Assembly: GCA_010015655.1 (NCBI GenBank)
Contig: ML976669.1
Coordinates: forward strand, 951,966-1,015,965
Length of the DNA stretch: 64,000 nucleotides
Direction of reading: 5' to 3'
Source: Bimuria novae-zelandiae CBS 107.79
Taxonomy: Eukaryota > Ascomycota > Dothideomycetes > Pleosporales > Didymosphaeriaceae
Below are positions 1-10,584 of the stretch, piece by piece. Both the position numbers and the translations under genes were made by a program. Each line of letters begins with the position of its first letter. Within the stretch, counting starts at the first letter, position 1. The notes under the pieces are model-generated. The model was not told the origin of the DNA. It searched no databases and saw nothing but the letters and a program-made list of their open reading frames with translations.

Positions 1-326
1 TATCGCCATATTGATGCTGCTTTGCGGCCGCCCAGAGACTTGGATTTATGCCGCACGCGGTATCCTATACGATTGGCGACAAGGTGCGTCTTGCCGTGCC
101 ATAGATTGGCCCAATCAATATCGAACTCCCTGCCATTATTGCGGTCCGTAGGATACTCGTGGGGAGGATGGATGGACGGCGACGACGATCGCGAGGAGCT
201 GGCTGATGAGAGAGCTCTCCGGGCGGCAGAGGCATGATACGGTATCGGTGTTGATAGCTGCGACGGCTGCAATACTTGAGACGATCGCGTATTATAAGAG
301 GAGTTCATCCAGGAAGCAATTGACAT
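1..326 (-). CDS. partial unknown gene, 5' end only
   Basis: A reading frame on the minus strand opens at an ATG at 326 (a second in-frame ATG lies at 308) and stays open for about 108 codons to the left edge, so the gene continues outside the window. The first 50 or so residues are rich in Ser, Ala and Arg and look disordered. After them comes a more ordered stretch containing FDIDWANLWHGKTHL and a basic tail (RVRHKSKSLGGRK). I do not recognise the family. Codon content looks real and an open frame of this length is unlikely by chance, but no homology supports it. An overlapping 71-codon plus-strand frame is probably its shadow. Confidence 0.5.
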   Translation of the reverse strand, partial: MSIASWMNSSYNTRSSQVLQPSQLSTPIPYHASAARRALSSASSSRSSSPSIHPPHEYPTDRNNGREFDIDWANLWHGKTHLVANRIGYRVRHKSKSLGGRKAASIWR

Positions 327-514
327 GTTGAATTTAATAATAAACAAGATAAACGGGCTGACGATTGTATAGGGATGAGGGCGAAAAGTTAGTCAGGGGC
401 CGAAGCTCCGCATTTGCTCTGTGAGGAGACATACTACACCCAAAACAGCTAGATCCATCAAATCCATCAAATCCGCCACCCAGAGCTCTACTCACGCCTC
501 CTTCCTAATTAGGA

Positions 515-650
515 ACCGTACAGCCGTACTACGGGTCAAAATCTGGTACGGTACGGTGTACGGTACGGTGGGCGCCTCACTACGGTACGTACTGTCAAAA
601 ACCAACTACGGACCGTAGATTACGGACCGTAGTACGTACTGTTGGACGCG
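515..650. repeat. TACGG-rich palindromic repeat patch
   Basis: This patch is built from short TACGG/CCGTA words: GGTACGGTACGG appears twice in tandem-like form around 545-570. The perfect palindrome CTACGGACCGTAG and a near copy lie around 604-632, and TACGTACTGT occurs twice (about 585 and 635). It sits against the broken end of the GH114 gene at about 685. The word content resembles the arms of the hairpin at 29.9-30.0 kb. It may be the remnant of a palindromic mobile element; no full terminal repeats or target duplication were identified. Confidence 0.55.
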
Positions 651-685
651 CTGGACAGCGCGCTGAAAGAGGGCGATGTACTCAC

Positions 686-1260
686 ATAACCGTCTGAGAA
701 ACATGTTAGCGGATAACACGGCTTTCTCCATCGGTCAATAGCAAGTGCGTAAGGTATCTTCATAGACTTGATTATGCAGGAGACGTACCTATGTTGTCCG
801 GATCTATGGCATCGCACCCTTTGTCGCCGGCAAGTTTAATACGTTTCGCCATTATGCCTCTGACCTTCGTGCTTCCGGTTCGTATCCACTTCTCGTTCGG
901 CCACTCTGGGAGTACTTTTCCAACATCCCCGCCTGGGAAATCATTCGCATCTGAACGCCAGTCTTCCACAGTCCCTAGCCACGCTCAGTATGAAGTGTGC
1001 GGTCGGGACAGAAAACATAACGAACCTGCACTAAAGTAGCATATTACAATCTTTCCTGCTGCTTTGAGAGCTGTTATTGTCGCAGTGTCGCTGTCGAACA
1101 AATCGATATCCCATACGGGAGCATCGGTAGGTGGAAGAGGCGATTTCGTTACGTCTGGTACACCAGTGAGGACGATCTGCCATTTCTGACCCTTCACGAA
1201 TTGGCTTTGCGCCCACGAAGGGACAGCAAAGAGACCTGCCCAAACCAACGAGGTAAGCAT
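686..1260 (-). pseudogene. GH114 endo-alpha-1,4-polygalactosaminidase-like, truncated
   Basis: Minus-strand exons at 1026-1260 and 789-974 join in frame. They encode a secretion signal (MLTSLVWAGLFAVPSWAQ), then WQIVLTGVPDV, VWDIDLFD, a KIVICYFSAG strand, an EDWR motif and DAIDPDNI. These are the expected N-terminal motifs of glycoside hydrolase family 114 (TIM-barrel enzymes acting on galactosamine polymers). A third piece at 686-693 restores the expected DGY after DPDNI. Beyond it the family sequence stops and the frame runs into the TACGG repeat, so roughly the C-terminal half is missing. The first intron needs an unusual GTTCGT donor; the second has GTACGT. It is probably a dead secreted glycosidase; the start is fixed by the signal peptide. 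Confidence 0.75.
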
Positions 1261-2907
1261 ATTGTAGAGAAAATCTCTCGTAAGTGGTGATCCTGAGGAG
1301 ATATCTCCGCTTTTTCGTCACGTATTTGGAAGCAGTTGACAGCCGGTATAGTGGCAGGTACAGAAGCCATGCAGCGAAGGTTAGATGCAGCAGAAGCTTT
1401 TCTCGAATCGGCATTTCGATCATATGAGGCTTTGTGTGCTCCAGACATGGTTGGCCAAATATTCTAGTTTACGTATGTTCTCGACGAAGGCGCAATGCGG
1501 ACATTTTAGCCGTCTGAGAATGTCGCGATCTAGGGACATTGGCTGTTCCCCATATTTCCTTGAACATTGCATGTGCGTAACCGAACCAACCATGCATGGA
1601 CGAGTAAATAAAATGAAAACTCGGTCACACCCGGGTCTTAAGTCGAAGCTTGCAGCCAGATCAATCTGTGCCGGGCAGTGGCTACAGCCGGCCTGAGCAA
1701 AATATTGCGGTCTAGCGAGTAGGTGTGAATACTGTAATGCTTGCGTCCTGGAGCGAATTGAACTGTGAAAGAAGTTCGGAAGACAGTGGCCTGGGTGTTT
1801 GCAGAAACAGTGAAACGCGTTCCTGAGAGTCGATTTTCCGATCTGCGAATTATGGTAGCCTGCATATTCGGCAGATGGGGTGCATGCGGGGGAAAAGCTT
1901 AGCTGTGAATCTCATGGCCATGCTCAAAGATCTCGGTCGGAAGATCGACGAGTGCGGAGCGGGAGGGAGTCTGGACTGCGGCTAAATCGATCTACAATTT
2001 GCAGACGGCGCGTGCATGTGCTGCACTGAAGATGTTTTTGGAACGAATGAGGTCCCTCAAGAAGCAAGGGCAAACCAGAACATGGGAGATTCCGCCATTA
2101 GTCCCTCAATTCATATTAACCACCAATGAGGCCACCATGGCCGCCAGTAAACGCGGGACGTGCATGCAGGCACTCACGCCGTGCCTAAAAACGTGCTCGT
2201 TACGTGAGAAGACGAATAGACATGGTGCGTTTCATCCGATGCACGCCGCGACATGTTCAGGACCGAGCTGAGTACAACAGGCAGATAAAAGCCACCGAGA
2301 AGCCAGGCCAGGCCCTTCCCAGATTTGAAGCAATTTTGTACCAGGTTACAACAGTAACACCTGAAACGAAGTCGACGATCCAGAGGAAAACGTGCCTACA
2401 GTCCTGCTTCGTATGTACATGGACGTGATGCCATTGTGAAGGTTTTGTGCTCGTAAATGAAGTAGGAGCTGTTTAGTTGGAGGGCAGAATACTCAGGCAG
2501 TGAATGCATCCGCGGCCCGAAGCGGCAGACGCGCCGATAGCTGCTTTAGTGAGCAGCATCATTGCTGGGTACGGAAAACCAGTCTGCTGGTGGGATCGGA
2601 ACAAGTCGAGGGACCTGGAGGAAGTCATTATTGTCATCTGATCAGAAACGAGCATCCAGTCGAGTCTTATCGATAGGGGCCCTATAAGAGTTACTGCCAA
2701 GACGCTGACGTAAATCCACTTCCAGTCGCTGATTGGTCGTCAGCTTTTCCAGGAGAATGATGCGGCGAGAGGGACGGACCGCCTCCATTCATTCTTCGTG
2801 GATTTGTTCCCGTACATTCCTTTTTAATATTGTTTCTATGCTCAGATGGACTTCATAATCGGAAAAAGGGAAGATCCGCACCGGCCGCAACGAAAACGCA
2901 ACTCTCC
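1261..2907. other. intergenic, no recognisable gene
   Basis: About 1.6 kb between the GH114 remnant and the PPR gene. Only short open frames (under 105 codons) occur on either strand, with no recognisable domain and no plausible exon chain. The right end should hold the promoter of the PPR gene. Confidence 0.5.
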
Positions 2908-5229
2908 ATGCTACTCATCTTGCGTAGCATAAGCCGCCTTCTCCGTCCTCCGCAACCTTCGCACGCACGCTTCTTGACCACGTTTCCTAAGCCGATACCG
3001 ACGTACGTCGCACAATGGGATCCTACGCGCCATGCGCCCCAGTCCGTCGTACCTGCCGATTCGCAACAGGATGCTGCGCGACGCGACGCACGCAAACGAG
3101 AGCGCGCCCAGCTGCGCCAGTCTCAGCGATTCGAATTGCTTCCTAGAGACACAGATTGCTATGCGCAAGAGGGTCATGCTGATGTGCTGAAACTGAACCA
3201 TCTTCTACGATTGGCGGATTCCAAAGTAGCCCGCCCGGGGCTTCACTTGATGCTACGAAAGGTATACCATCGCCTGAGGGAGCGTTTCTCGGAAGTGCTA
3301 TACGCGATGCCGGATAAAGCATGGGACATTCTCTGGAGCACGCAAGAGAGGGCACTGTCTGAGGGAGCGGACGCTCCGCATCGGAAACAGTTACTGAAAG
3401 ACATGGCCGAGTGTGGCAAACACGAACCAGTGGGACGTCGAATACAATACTTATACGGCGTGTTCTCACACGGACACGAAGAGCAGGCTTTGAGAGAATG
3501 GGAGCAAGACCATGCGGGTGCCAATAAACTTCCAAGGCACGACTATAAGCCTGAACATCTCGATGTAGGAGCCCGGATGTTTGCGCTCCATGGATGCCCT
3601 GATCGCGCACGAGAGATCATGGAAGAGCTTTTCCAGTTGTATCCCACATGGAATTCATCCATCGCGAAAGCTGTGTTTCGCGCACACACCAAGTCTGCTT
3701 CAGTTGGGCATCACGACCTAGCCGAGGGCATATACAAGGGCCACAAGCAGCGATCGAGCAAGGAAATGACGCTCCAAGACTATGACGCTTATTTCGTTGG
3801 GTTTTTGGAAGCTCGTCATTTGCCGAACGCTATGGCCGTCTTTCATGACATGGTCAGACAAGGACGCCTTGCTACCTCGTTATACCCCGCGGAGATCGAA
3901 AAGGTTCTTGCAAGGCTGCACAAGCTCTACCGCCTAGGTAAAGACATAGTGGAGATTAACGACATTGGATTGGAAGCGATCGAGCTGTTACCAGAAGCAT
4001 ATCACTCCCACGTGTATGGACATTGGATGAGGGCAGCCTTGGGCAGTTCCGCCCCGGAAGCCTCAGTTGAGGTGCTTCAATTCATGGTGAATCGCGATTT
4101 TCATCCTCAGACCGTCCATTGCAACCTATTCTTGAAGGTGCTTTTCAGAACCAAAGACACCCCACACGTTTTGAAGGCCGAAGATCTCGGATGGCGAATG
4201 ATCGAAAACGCTCGGAAGGCACCCATAGGCAAGCTGCCACACGCGCCAGCTTCTGAACTAATCTCACAATGGCCAAAATGGATCCACGAGAGACAAATGC
4301 TGATGTCGAACAAGGAGATAGCCGGAAAGCTTCCAAGTGCTAATGTCACTACATTTGCACTCATGATGAGGCACCACGCCGCAAAGTTGCAATGGGAACA
4401 CGTCGACTACCTGGCGAGACAGCTCAAAGAGAGTGGCCTACACTCGAATACTGAAATCATGAATATCCTGATGGACAACAAGTGCCGACAAGGAAAGTTC
4501 AGTGAGGTATGGGAGATTTACAGATCGTTAACAGATGGACCTGAGGGCTCGCCCGGCGTATTCCCAGACGGAGCCAGCATCAGATGCTTATGGAAAACGC
4601 TTCGATTGGCACTTGGAGATTTTGCCACACGGGATGATCCTGACCTTCCACGACCGCGTGAGCTACTCGCTGAGACGGTGCAGTGGTGGACGCGCTGTCG
4701 ATCGAGACCCGACGCAGAACGTTTTCGGATGGGGCTGGCCGGACCAGACCATGGTGCTCTATCTAGTCTCATGTTGCATTGCTTCAGCTATTCAAAGGAT
4801 CTAGCAGGCTCGCTCGTCAGTCTGCACATTCTGCGAAAGCATTTCCTCATATTTCCTTCGGACACAGTTGCAGAAGTACTCCAAAAACACGCCGCTTGGG
4901 TCGACCTGCAGCGGAGCACACCACAGGAACGATCGCACTTCAATCGTACAGGTGCTCATCAGCAGACACTTGACAAACTAGGCCGCATTTACTATATCCT
5001 TGAGGAGCAGCGGAAGCAGAGAACGGGCATTGCCGAGGAAGATTACAACAGGCTCAGCGACGAGGAAATCGGAGATATTGGTTTGAACCTTTTGTCGGAG
5101 TTCGTTCGAGTTGTGATGAAACGTTCGTATCCTCCGGAAGAAGTGGAAGTCATGATCAACCAGGCCAAGGACGAAGCGGGCGTCCCAGAGATGTCGACCG
5201 GTGACATGGACGCCTTCCAGGTAGCGTAA
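2908..5229 (+). CDS. mitochondrial pentatricopeptide-repeat-like protein
   Basis: A single-exon gene of 773 residues. The ATG at 2908 is preferred over an upstream in-frame ATG at 2830 because it begins a typical mitochondrial presequence, basic and without acidic residues (MLLILRSISRLLRPPQPS, then ARFLTT). The body is predicted helical with PPR-like signatures such as DYDAYFVGFLEARHLPNAMA, TTFALMMRHHAAKLQWEHVD and TEIMNILMDNKCRQGKFSEV. These fit the two-helix 35-residue repeat that binds single-stranded RNA. Fungal proteins of this size usually act in mitochondrial RNA maturation, stability or translation; the target transcript cannot be told from sequence. The C-terminus (VMKRSYPPEEVEVMINQAKD) is not repeat-like. 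A MITE-like repeat begins about 20 bp after the stop. Confidence 0.7.
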   Translation: MLLILRSISRLLRPPQPSHARFLTTFPKPIPTYVAQWDPTRHAPQSVVPADSQQDAARRDARKRERAQLRQSQRFELLPRDTDCYAQEGHADVLKLNHLLRLADSKVARPGLHLMLRKVYHRLRERFSEVLYAMPDKAWDILWSTQERALSEGADAPHRKQLLKDMAECGKHEPVGRRIQYLYGVFSHGHEEQALREWEQDHAGANKLPRHDYKPEHLDVGARMFALHGCPDRAREIMEELFQLYPTWNSSIAKAVFRAHTKSASVGHHDLAEGIYKGHKQRSSKEMTLQDYDAYFVGFLEARHLPNAMAVFHDMVRQGRLATSLYPAEIEKVLARLHKLYRLGKDIVEINDIGLEAIELLPEAYHSHVYGHWMRAALGSSAPEASVEVLQFMVNRDFHPQTVHCNLFLKVLFRTKDTPHVLKAEDLGWRMIENARKAPIGKLPHAPASELISQWPKWIHERQMLMSNKEIAGKLPSANVTTFALMMRHHAAKLQWEHVDYLARQLKESGLHSNTEIMNILMDNKCRQGKFSEVWEIYRSLTDGPEGSPGVFPDGASIRCLWKTLRLALGDFATRDDPDLPRPRELLAETVQWWTRCRSRPDAERFRMGLAGPDHGALSSLMLHCFSYSKDLAGSLVSLHILRKHFLIFPSDTVAEVLQKHAAWVDLQRSTPQERSHFNRTGAHQQTLDKLGRIYYILEEQRKQRTGIAEEDYNRLSDEEIGDIGLNLLSEFVRVVMKRSYPPEEVEVMINQAKDEAGVPEMSTGDMDAFQVA

Positions 5230-5249
5230 CATACGCCGCCCGTCTATAT

Positions 5250-5429
5250 TTGTGGGAAGGCAAGCATATTGACAAGCAAGCTATATTGCTATCTGCAGAA
5301 AAGAGTGTGTGTGTAGTGAGGAGTCTATGGGCAGAAGGAAAGCGGGCGAGAGTCTGTTGACTTAGTAGTCCGTGCACCTAGGTGGTGCCTTCCACAACAC
5401 CCTTCTGACGTCAGTCGCGTGGGTACAAT
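5250..5429 (+). mobile_element. MITE-like element, copy 1
   Basis: About 180 bp that reappear in inverted orientation at 58040-58218, with long stretches identical by eye (for example GCAAGCTATATTGCTATCTG and GTCCGTGCACCTAGGTGG). The core has inverted ends: TTGTGGGAAGGCA on the left and TGCCTTCCACAA near 5398 on the right. Homology to the second copy continues about 30 bp past the right inverted end. It codes for nothing and lies just downstream of the PPR gene, where it may supply the 3' UTR or terminator. Confidence 0.6.
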
Positions 5430-5660
5430 ATACTTTTACTTCTCATGTATGATTTTTGCCATTTCCACTTGCATTGGAACGGCGCACAGTACAGCTAAGA
5501 ATCTTCACGACGGGCGGGTACATTGCATTATTCCCCGGCCATATAGACTACTTGTACAAGACTTCGCGAAGATACCCAACTTTACTCCAGTACTGTATTG
5601 TAATACATAGATGAAATCCCACTTCGTTCATAGCTCATAACATGTATTGATGTGTTCTTC
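5430..5660. other. intergenic, nothing recognised
   Basis: Short tail-to-tail spacer between the MITE-like element and the 3' end of the minus-strand gene at 5661. No coding signal or repeat was seen. Confidence 0.4.
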
Positions 5661-6275
5661 TCACAAACCCAAAGGATTGCTTCCAGAGCCTTTCGAGACG
5701 CCCGAGATGCCTGGTCTCGACCCCATCACGGCCTTTGCGCCCTGGGGCGTGCTCGACAATCCGAGCGGGTTCTTCGCAGAGCTCGCCCTCGGGCCTGACG
5801 CACCGGTGACGTCCTTGATGGAGTTGCCATACTCGCGGATAGCGTCGCCCCAGCCGCGGGACGTGTTTGCGAGGCTATTCGGATGTTAGGACTGATATGT
5901 GGACAACGACGATGTCGTGACTTACCTCGAACCTGCGCCCCTGCCTGCGCCCACTATGCCGTTCCCAGCCGCGCCCACAACAGCGCCAGTGAAGCTTCCA
6001 ATGCCGGAGACGGCCTGGCTACCCATGCGTGCGAGCCAACCCTGCTGCTGGGGCAGCTGCTTCGGTGGGTTCGCTTTTGGCAGCGGCTTCGTCTGCGTCT
6101 TCGGAGCGGGTAACACTGGCTTCTTCGTTTGCGTTCCAGCTTTCGGAACATCAACTTTGGGTTGCGCGATCGGGGCTTTCTTAACGGGTGCTTTCGTTTG
6201 CGGCTTCACGTGTGTCTTCTTCATGGCGGTGGGGCCTGGCTTGGGAGCCGCTTTCTGTGCTTGTTTGGGAGGCAT
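5661..6275 (-). CDS. small basic Lys/Pro-rich conserved-looking protein
   Basis: Two exons, 5926-6275 and 5661-5874, separated by a 51-bp intron (GTAAGT donor, AATAG acceptor), give 187 residues. Residues 1-75 are Lys-, Pro- and Ala-rich with almost no acidic residues (MPPKQAQKAAPKPGPTAMKK at the start). A Gly/Ala-rich segment follows with GWLARMGSQAVSGIGSFTG and a GAVVGAAGNGIVGAG run that could insert in or associate with membranes. The second exon adds RGWGDAIREYGNSIKDVTGA and ends NPLGL. I do not recognise the family; the Gly/Ala segment resembles small glycine-zipper proteins, which is only an impression. The joined frame is convincing because both exon ends are open and in phase. Confidence 0.65.
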
Positions 6276-6831
6276 GATTTATTGATTGATGTATGGTATG
6301 GTGTTCGAGTTACTGTGCTACATACTTGGAGTCTATCTACTCTAGAAAGCTGGCCATAGTGAACTGAGTGGCGCAAATGATGTCAGGCCCCTCGCGGGCT
6401 CTAACCGTATGAATTAAGGTTGCATTAGGCGGCCAAGATGGCCGACATCCGACTCCACTTCAGATAGTCCGGACCCTGCATGTCTCGAATACTCCACCAT
6501 ATCCTCAATGAGCGTGCATTGCGGCATCGCCATTATCCTCTTCATGATCTATTAACCTTGTGGCATCACACTCGATTCCGCCCTTGATTTTCTAGAGTTG
6601 ATACGGACTGGGGTGCAGGTGGGGCAGCCACGTGCGGAAGTCCAGCGCACGCCGATTCGGCTTCACCCGACAGTTGCAGGGCAACATGAGCGTTATTCAC
6701 TCGAGTACAAGCTAAGAGGCGCTTCATTGAGCAACTTGTAAGTTGATTTTCTCTTACTCTACACCCCGCGCCCGCGCGACGAACGCTCCCAATGTCATAA
6801 CCACGCGCAACAACACACCCTCGGCGACGCC
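6276..6831. promoter_or_regulatory. divergent promoter region
   Basis: A 556-bp spacer between two genes that start in opposite directions, so it should hold both promoters. No TATA box or factor site could be named with confidence. A CT-rich stretch (TTTTCTCTTACTCTACACCC, around 6748) lies upstream of the kinase ATG, as is common at fungal transcription starts. Confidence 0.4.
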
Positions 6832-9800
6832 ATGCGGCCTGCACGCCTGGCCCGGTCGAAGACCTCTCTGAGTGATCTCGCGGGCCTGGACGAAGACTTG
6901 CGCAGTCGCAGCAAGTCACTGTCGGTCACTCCGCGCGCAAAGAAAGAGACAGAGACGAAGCAGCCCCGGGTAAGCCGTGGTTTCTCGTTCAATGAGCTTA
7001 CTCGTAAGATAGGGATCCAGAGGACTCCGCGAAAGTCAATCGACAAGACTACCATATCGCGACCCATCGCAGACCCTCGATTTCCAATTGTCGTAGAATC
7101 CCCAACAACAGCGCTCGGCGAAGTGTCACCTCCGCCGTCCATCTTTGACCATTCAGTCGCCTCGAGCCCACCGAAGAGCAACTCAAGTAGTCTACAGTCG
7201 AATTGCCCAATAGGCCGTCTCCCTTCCAAGACCAACTTGAAAGCCGCTGCCTCTCTGTCCGATCTATCGCCGCTGCAAATCTCGAAGACTTCAATACAGC
7301 GGGGTGCTGGTGAGCTTGTAGACAGTCCTCTCCAAGATATACCCGAGTCGCCTTTAGAGCTCCCGGAACCGATATTGGAGACCGCCATCAAGCTACTCGA
7401 ACGTACGCAAAAGGATACGTTGGTGGGCAAAGGCAAAATGGACCCCACTCGGTTATCCGTGCAGCCGGCTGCTGTCGGCACCAAGGGCCGCGCGATCCAG
7501 CAGGCAAAAGAGATGCAGGACATTGTCGCCGAGCGAGCCAAGCGTAGTGGTGACGAACCGCCACCTTATGATTTCTACGAGCTTATCGGCAAAGGCGCAT
7601 ACGGCCGCGTATTCAAGGGGTGGGTAGCATTATTCCAGTAACTTTGCTGTGCACAAGACTGACCCACACGCAGAAAGAATCGTAACTCAGGTGGACTCGT
7701 TGCTATCAAAATCATTGACATTGACACGGTCGATTATGAAGAAATGACCACGAAGAACCTCTCGGAAACGCTAAAGGAGATCAATATTCTCCAGCAGCTA
7801 CGAGACAGCAGAGCGCGGCCATATGTCAACATCATCGAAGAAGCACGCTCGGTGCATAACGAGCTCTGGATCGTTAGCGAGTATGCTAGCGGTGGCAGTG
7901 TCAATACCCTCATGAAGCCAACCATGAGCGCTAAAACGCCCGGACTACCAGAGAAATTCATCATACCGATCGCGCGCGAATTGGCATTGGGTCTGAAATA
8001 CGTTCATGAGGCTGGCGTATTGCATCGAGATCTCAAGTGTAACAACATCCTGATCCTGGAGGATGGTCGCGTGCAACTCTGCGATTTCGGCGTTTCTGGG
8101 ACGCTTGAGCCTGACAAATCCAAGCGCTCGACAATCGTTGGTACCCCATACTGGATGGCGCCTGAACTTCAGAACGAGTGGATCAAAGACGCCCATCCGC
8201 AAAGCAGGGTACGGCCGAACGATATCCTGTACGGTTCGGAGGTTGACATTTGGGCATACGGGTGCACCGTCTACGAGATGGCAGAAGGCTTTCCACCTTT
8301 CCACAAGACCTCACAATGGGACCTGCCAGACACGGGAGTACCTGTACTAGAAGACGAAAGACACTCCGATGCGCTCAAAGAATTCATTTCTTTCATATTG
8401 CAACCAAACCCACAGGATCGGCCAACACCGGACGAGATCCTAGAGCACCCGTTCCTGAAGGACTCAACCAAGATGTTCCCTACAGTCATTCTTGTCAAAC
8501 TGGTAGAAGATTACTACAAGTGGGAACATGAAGGTGGCGCTCGAGCATCTTTATTCAACCCCTACGGAGCGCAGGCCCCAGATCCACTTGCGCCGGAGGT
8601 TGAGGGCGAAGACGACGATTGGACATTTAGTACCTCGGATGAGTTTGAAAATCGTCTATCACGAGCATTCGGGGATCCATTCACTTCAACTCCAGGACAA
8701 AACTTCTTGGCTATGGCTATGCCGCCACCCGACGTGGAGGATCGGTTCGCTCAGCTTCAGGCCACCTTCCGGGAGGAACAAATTGATCGCGGAAAAGAAC
8801 GCCTTAATCGACTGTTCGACATAAATAGTTCACCCTACCGATACAGCGGCATAGATCCCACCGGTAACGGACGACCTCCTTCTGACCTGATTCTTCGTGA
8901 CTTCAACCCTGGCGCGCCGAATCGAGAGACTGTCATCGATCTAGACTTCGCTGCACCTACAGTAGCTGATGTACCCAGTATCGATCTCGGTGAAGTGCCC
9001 ACGTTGAAAGCCAACCGGATGCAGAAGCTGATACGAGAGATGGAACTAGAAGATCAGCAAGAGGAAGAAGAACGATTGAAGCAAGAACAAAACGACCAGT
9101 TCAACAAACGCGCGACACGGGATTGGAAGTTCCCAATGGCCAATGAAGATTCGAACCGTCGCACGCAAGATTGGACGTTCCCTTCTGCGAGTGAAGACTC
9201 CAACAGGCAAACTCAGGATTGGAAATATCCCACTATGCCTGACCAAGCGAACCGTCGAACGCAGGATTGGACATTCCCAACTTTGCCAGAGGAGCCTAAT
9301 CAAGGCAATGCCAGACAGAGCAGACAGACGCGCGAGTTTGCATTTCCACCGAAGCAGAATCGAGTCACAAGGGAATGGACATTCGATGCAGCAATAGCGG
9401 AGGCGAATGCCAACAATCCGAGAACCTCGCGGCGTGCGACGAAGGATTGGAAGTTCCCATCGATGAACGAGCCGCCGCCACTCAACAATCGGAAGACGAG
9501 GGACTTCAAGTTCCCTATGGGTGGGCTGGATGAAAATGAACCGGATTATCCGCAACCGTTCGCATCATCTCCAACAATCGAACCCAGCTTCAGACCGAAC
9601 TTGAGGCACGCTACTACGGCACCCATCGGCACTTTCGATGAGTATCCGCGTGCCATCAACTCTGCCCCAGAATCTCCGGTACGGACGTCTATGATTGACT
9701 TAGATGACGCCATGGTTGACGACTATCGACCCGGCACGTCAGGCTCAGCATCAACAGTAGCTTACTCGGCTGCGACGGAGCAAATGAACGACAATCCGTT

Positions 9801-10584
9801 CAACCTGGAAGACCAAGTTCAGCTCACCGAAACCAGCAATCGTACTTCATACCACATGAAGTCACAGTCTGAACCTAACCATGCGATCCCCGGTTTACTT
9901 ACTCCTCAGACGCTGGACGAGCAAGGCCAGCCAATGAACGCAGATCCGCACCACGCCCGTGGTCTCTCGTCTGTCTCTCAAATGCAGACGCAGCTCAAGC
10001 CGCCAACCCAAAACGTGCCTCCGTCCTACCACCGTGCCAACCAACGGTCCCAACAGATAGACTTCGCTTGGTCGCACGCGGCGGTGTACGGCCTCAGCCT
10101 CAACAGCGACGACTCGCCTCCCCTGAGCGTGATCACCGACGCCTCCGCTGAAGACGAAGACGTAGACGAAGCCTGGGACGCCCTCGAGAAACTCATCCTC
10201 GCTCGCAGCAGGTACCCGCGTTCCCGCCGCGCCGGCAGCCGCGAAGAGCATCCGACGTCCTCAGACCCTGAAGATGGATTAGTCAATAATACCTACGACG
10301 ACCTCCCGCGTCCGATACGTGTCTCTGTTGGTCCGAACGGCAAGCCACTCGTCGACTTTCCCATTCCACGGGGTCCAGCGCCCGAGGCGCTGCTCGGCGT
10401 GTCGGGTGATCCGGTGGCGCTGCAAGATGCGCTGTGGAAAAGCAGCCTTGAGCTCAGGGACGGTGTGAGGGCGAGCAGGGACTTGCTCAAGGCGATGCGC
10501 TTGGAGGATGTGAAGCCGCTGGAGGGCCTGAGTGAAGAAGACGGCATAGGTGACGGTGCGAGCACAATTAGGGTGAACAGGTAA
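6832..10584 (+). CDS. STE20/GCK-family Ser/Thr protein kinase with repeated DWxFP tail
   Basis: Exons 6832-7619 and 7674-10584 (54-bp intron inside the glycine-loop region) encode 1232 residues. Residues 1-245 are a Ser/Pro/Arg-rich leader. The kinase domain spans about 246-522: GKGAYGRVFKG loop, VAIKII lysine, HRDLKCNN catalytic loop, DFG, then GTPYWMAPE, which marks STE20 kinases. The Asn-rich catalytic loop and overall form suggest the GCK/MST branch, whose fungal members act in the septation (SIN) or morphogenesis (MOR) pathways. After the kinase, DDWTFSTSDEF is followed by a disordered tail with eight T-x-[DE]-[WF]-x-[FY]-P-like motifs (about residues 743-877). A GTAAGC sequence directly before the stop could be another donor, so a further 3' exon is possible. 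The exact orthologue (Sid1, Nak1/Kic1 or other) is not settled. Confidence 0.9.
9112..9516 (+). repeat. eight-copy T-x-[DE]-[WF]-x-[FY]-P protein motif
   Basis: Within the kinase tail the heptad appears as ATRDWKF, RTQDWTF, QTQDWKY, RTQDWTF, QTREFAF, VTREWTF, ATKDWKF and KTRDFKF, nearly all followed by Pro. Spacing is 15-17 residues for the first four and wider afterwards. The DNA is diverged between copies while the protein motif is kept, which suggests selection on the peptide rather than recent duplication. Confidence 0.8.

Noticed and set aside
1031..1423. 130-codon minus-strand frame overlapping GH114
   Set aside because: Different frame from the signal peptide and GH114 motifs, with no recognisable content.
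6795..7541. 248-codon minus-strand frame
   Set aside because: Antisense to the Ser-rich kinase leader, with no domain; Ser/Pro codons read backwards give open frames.
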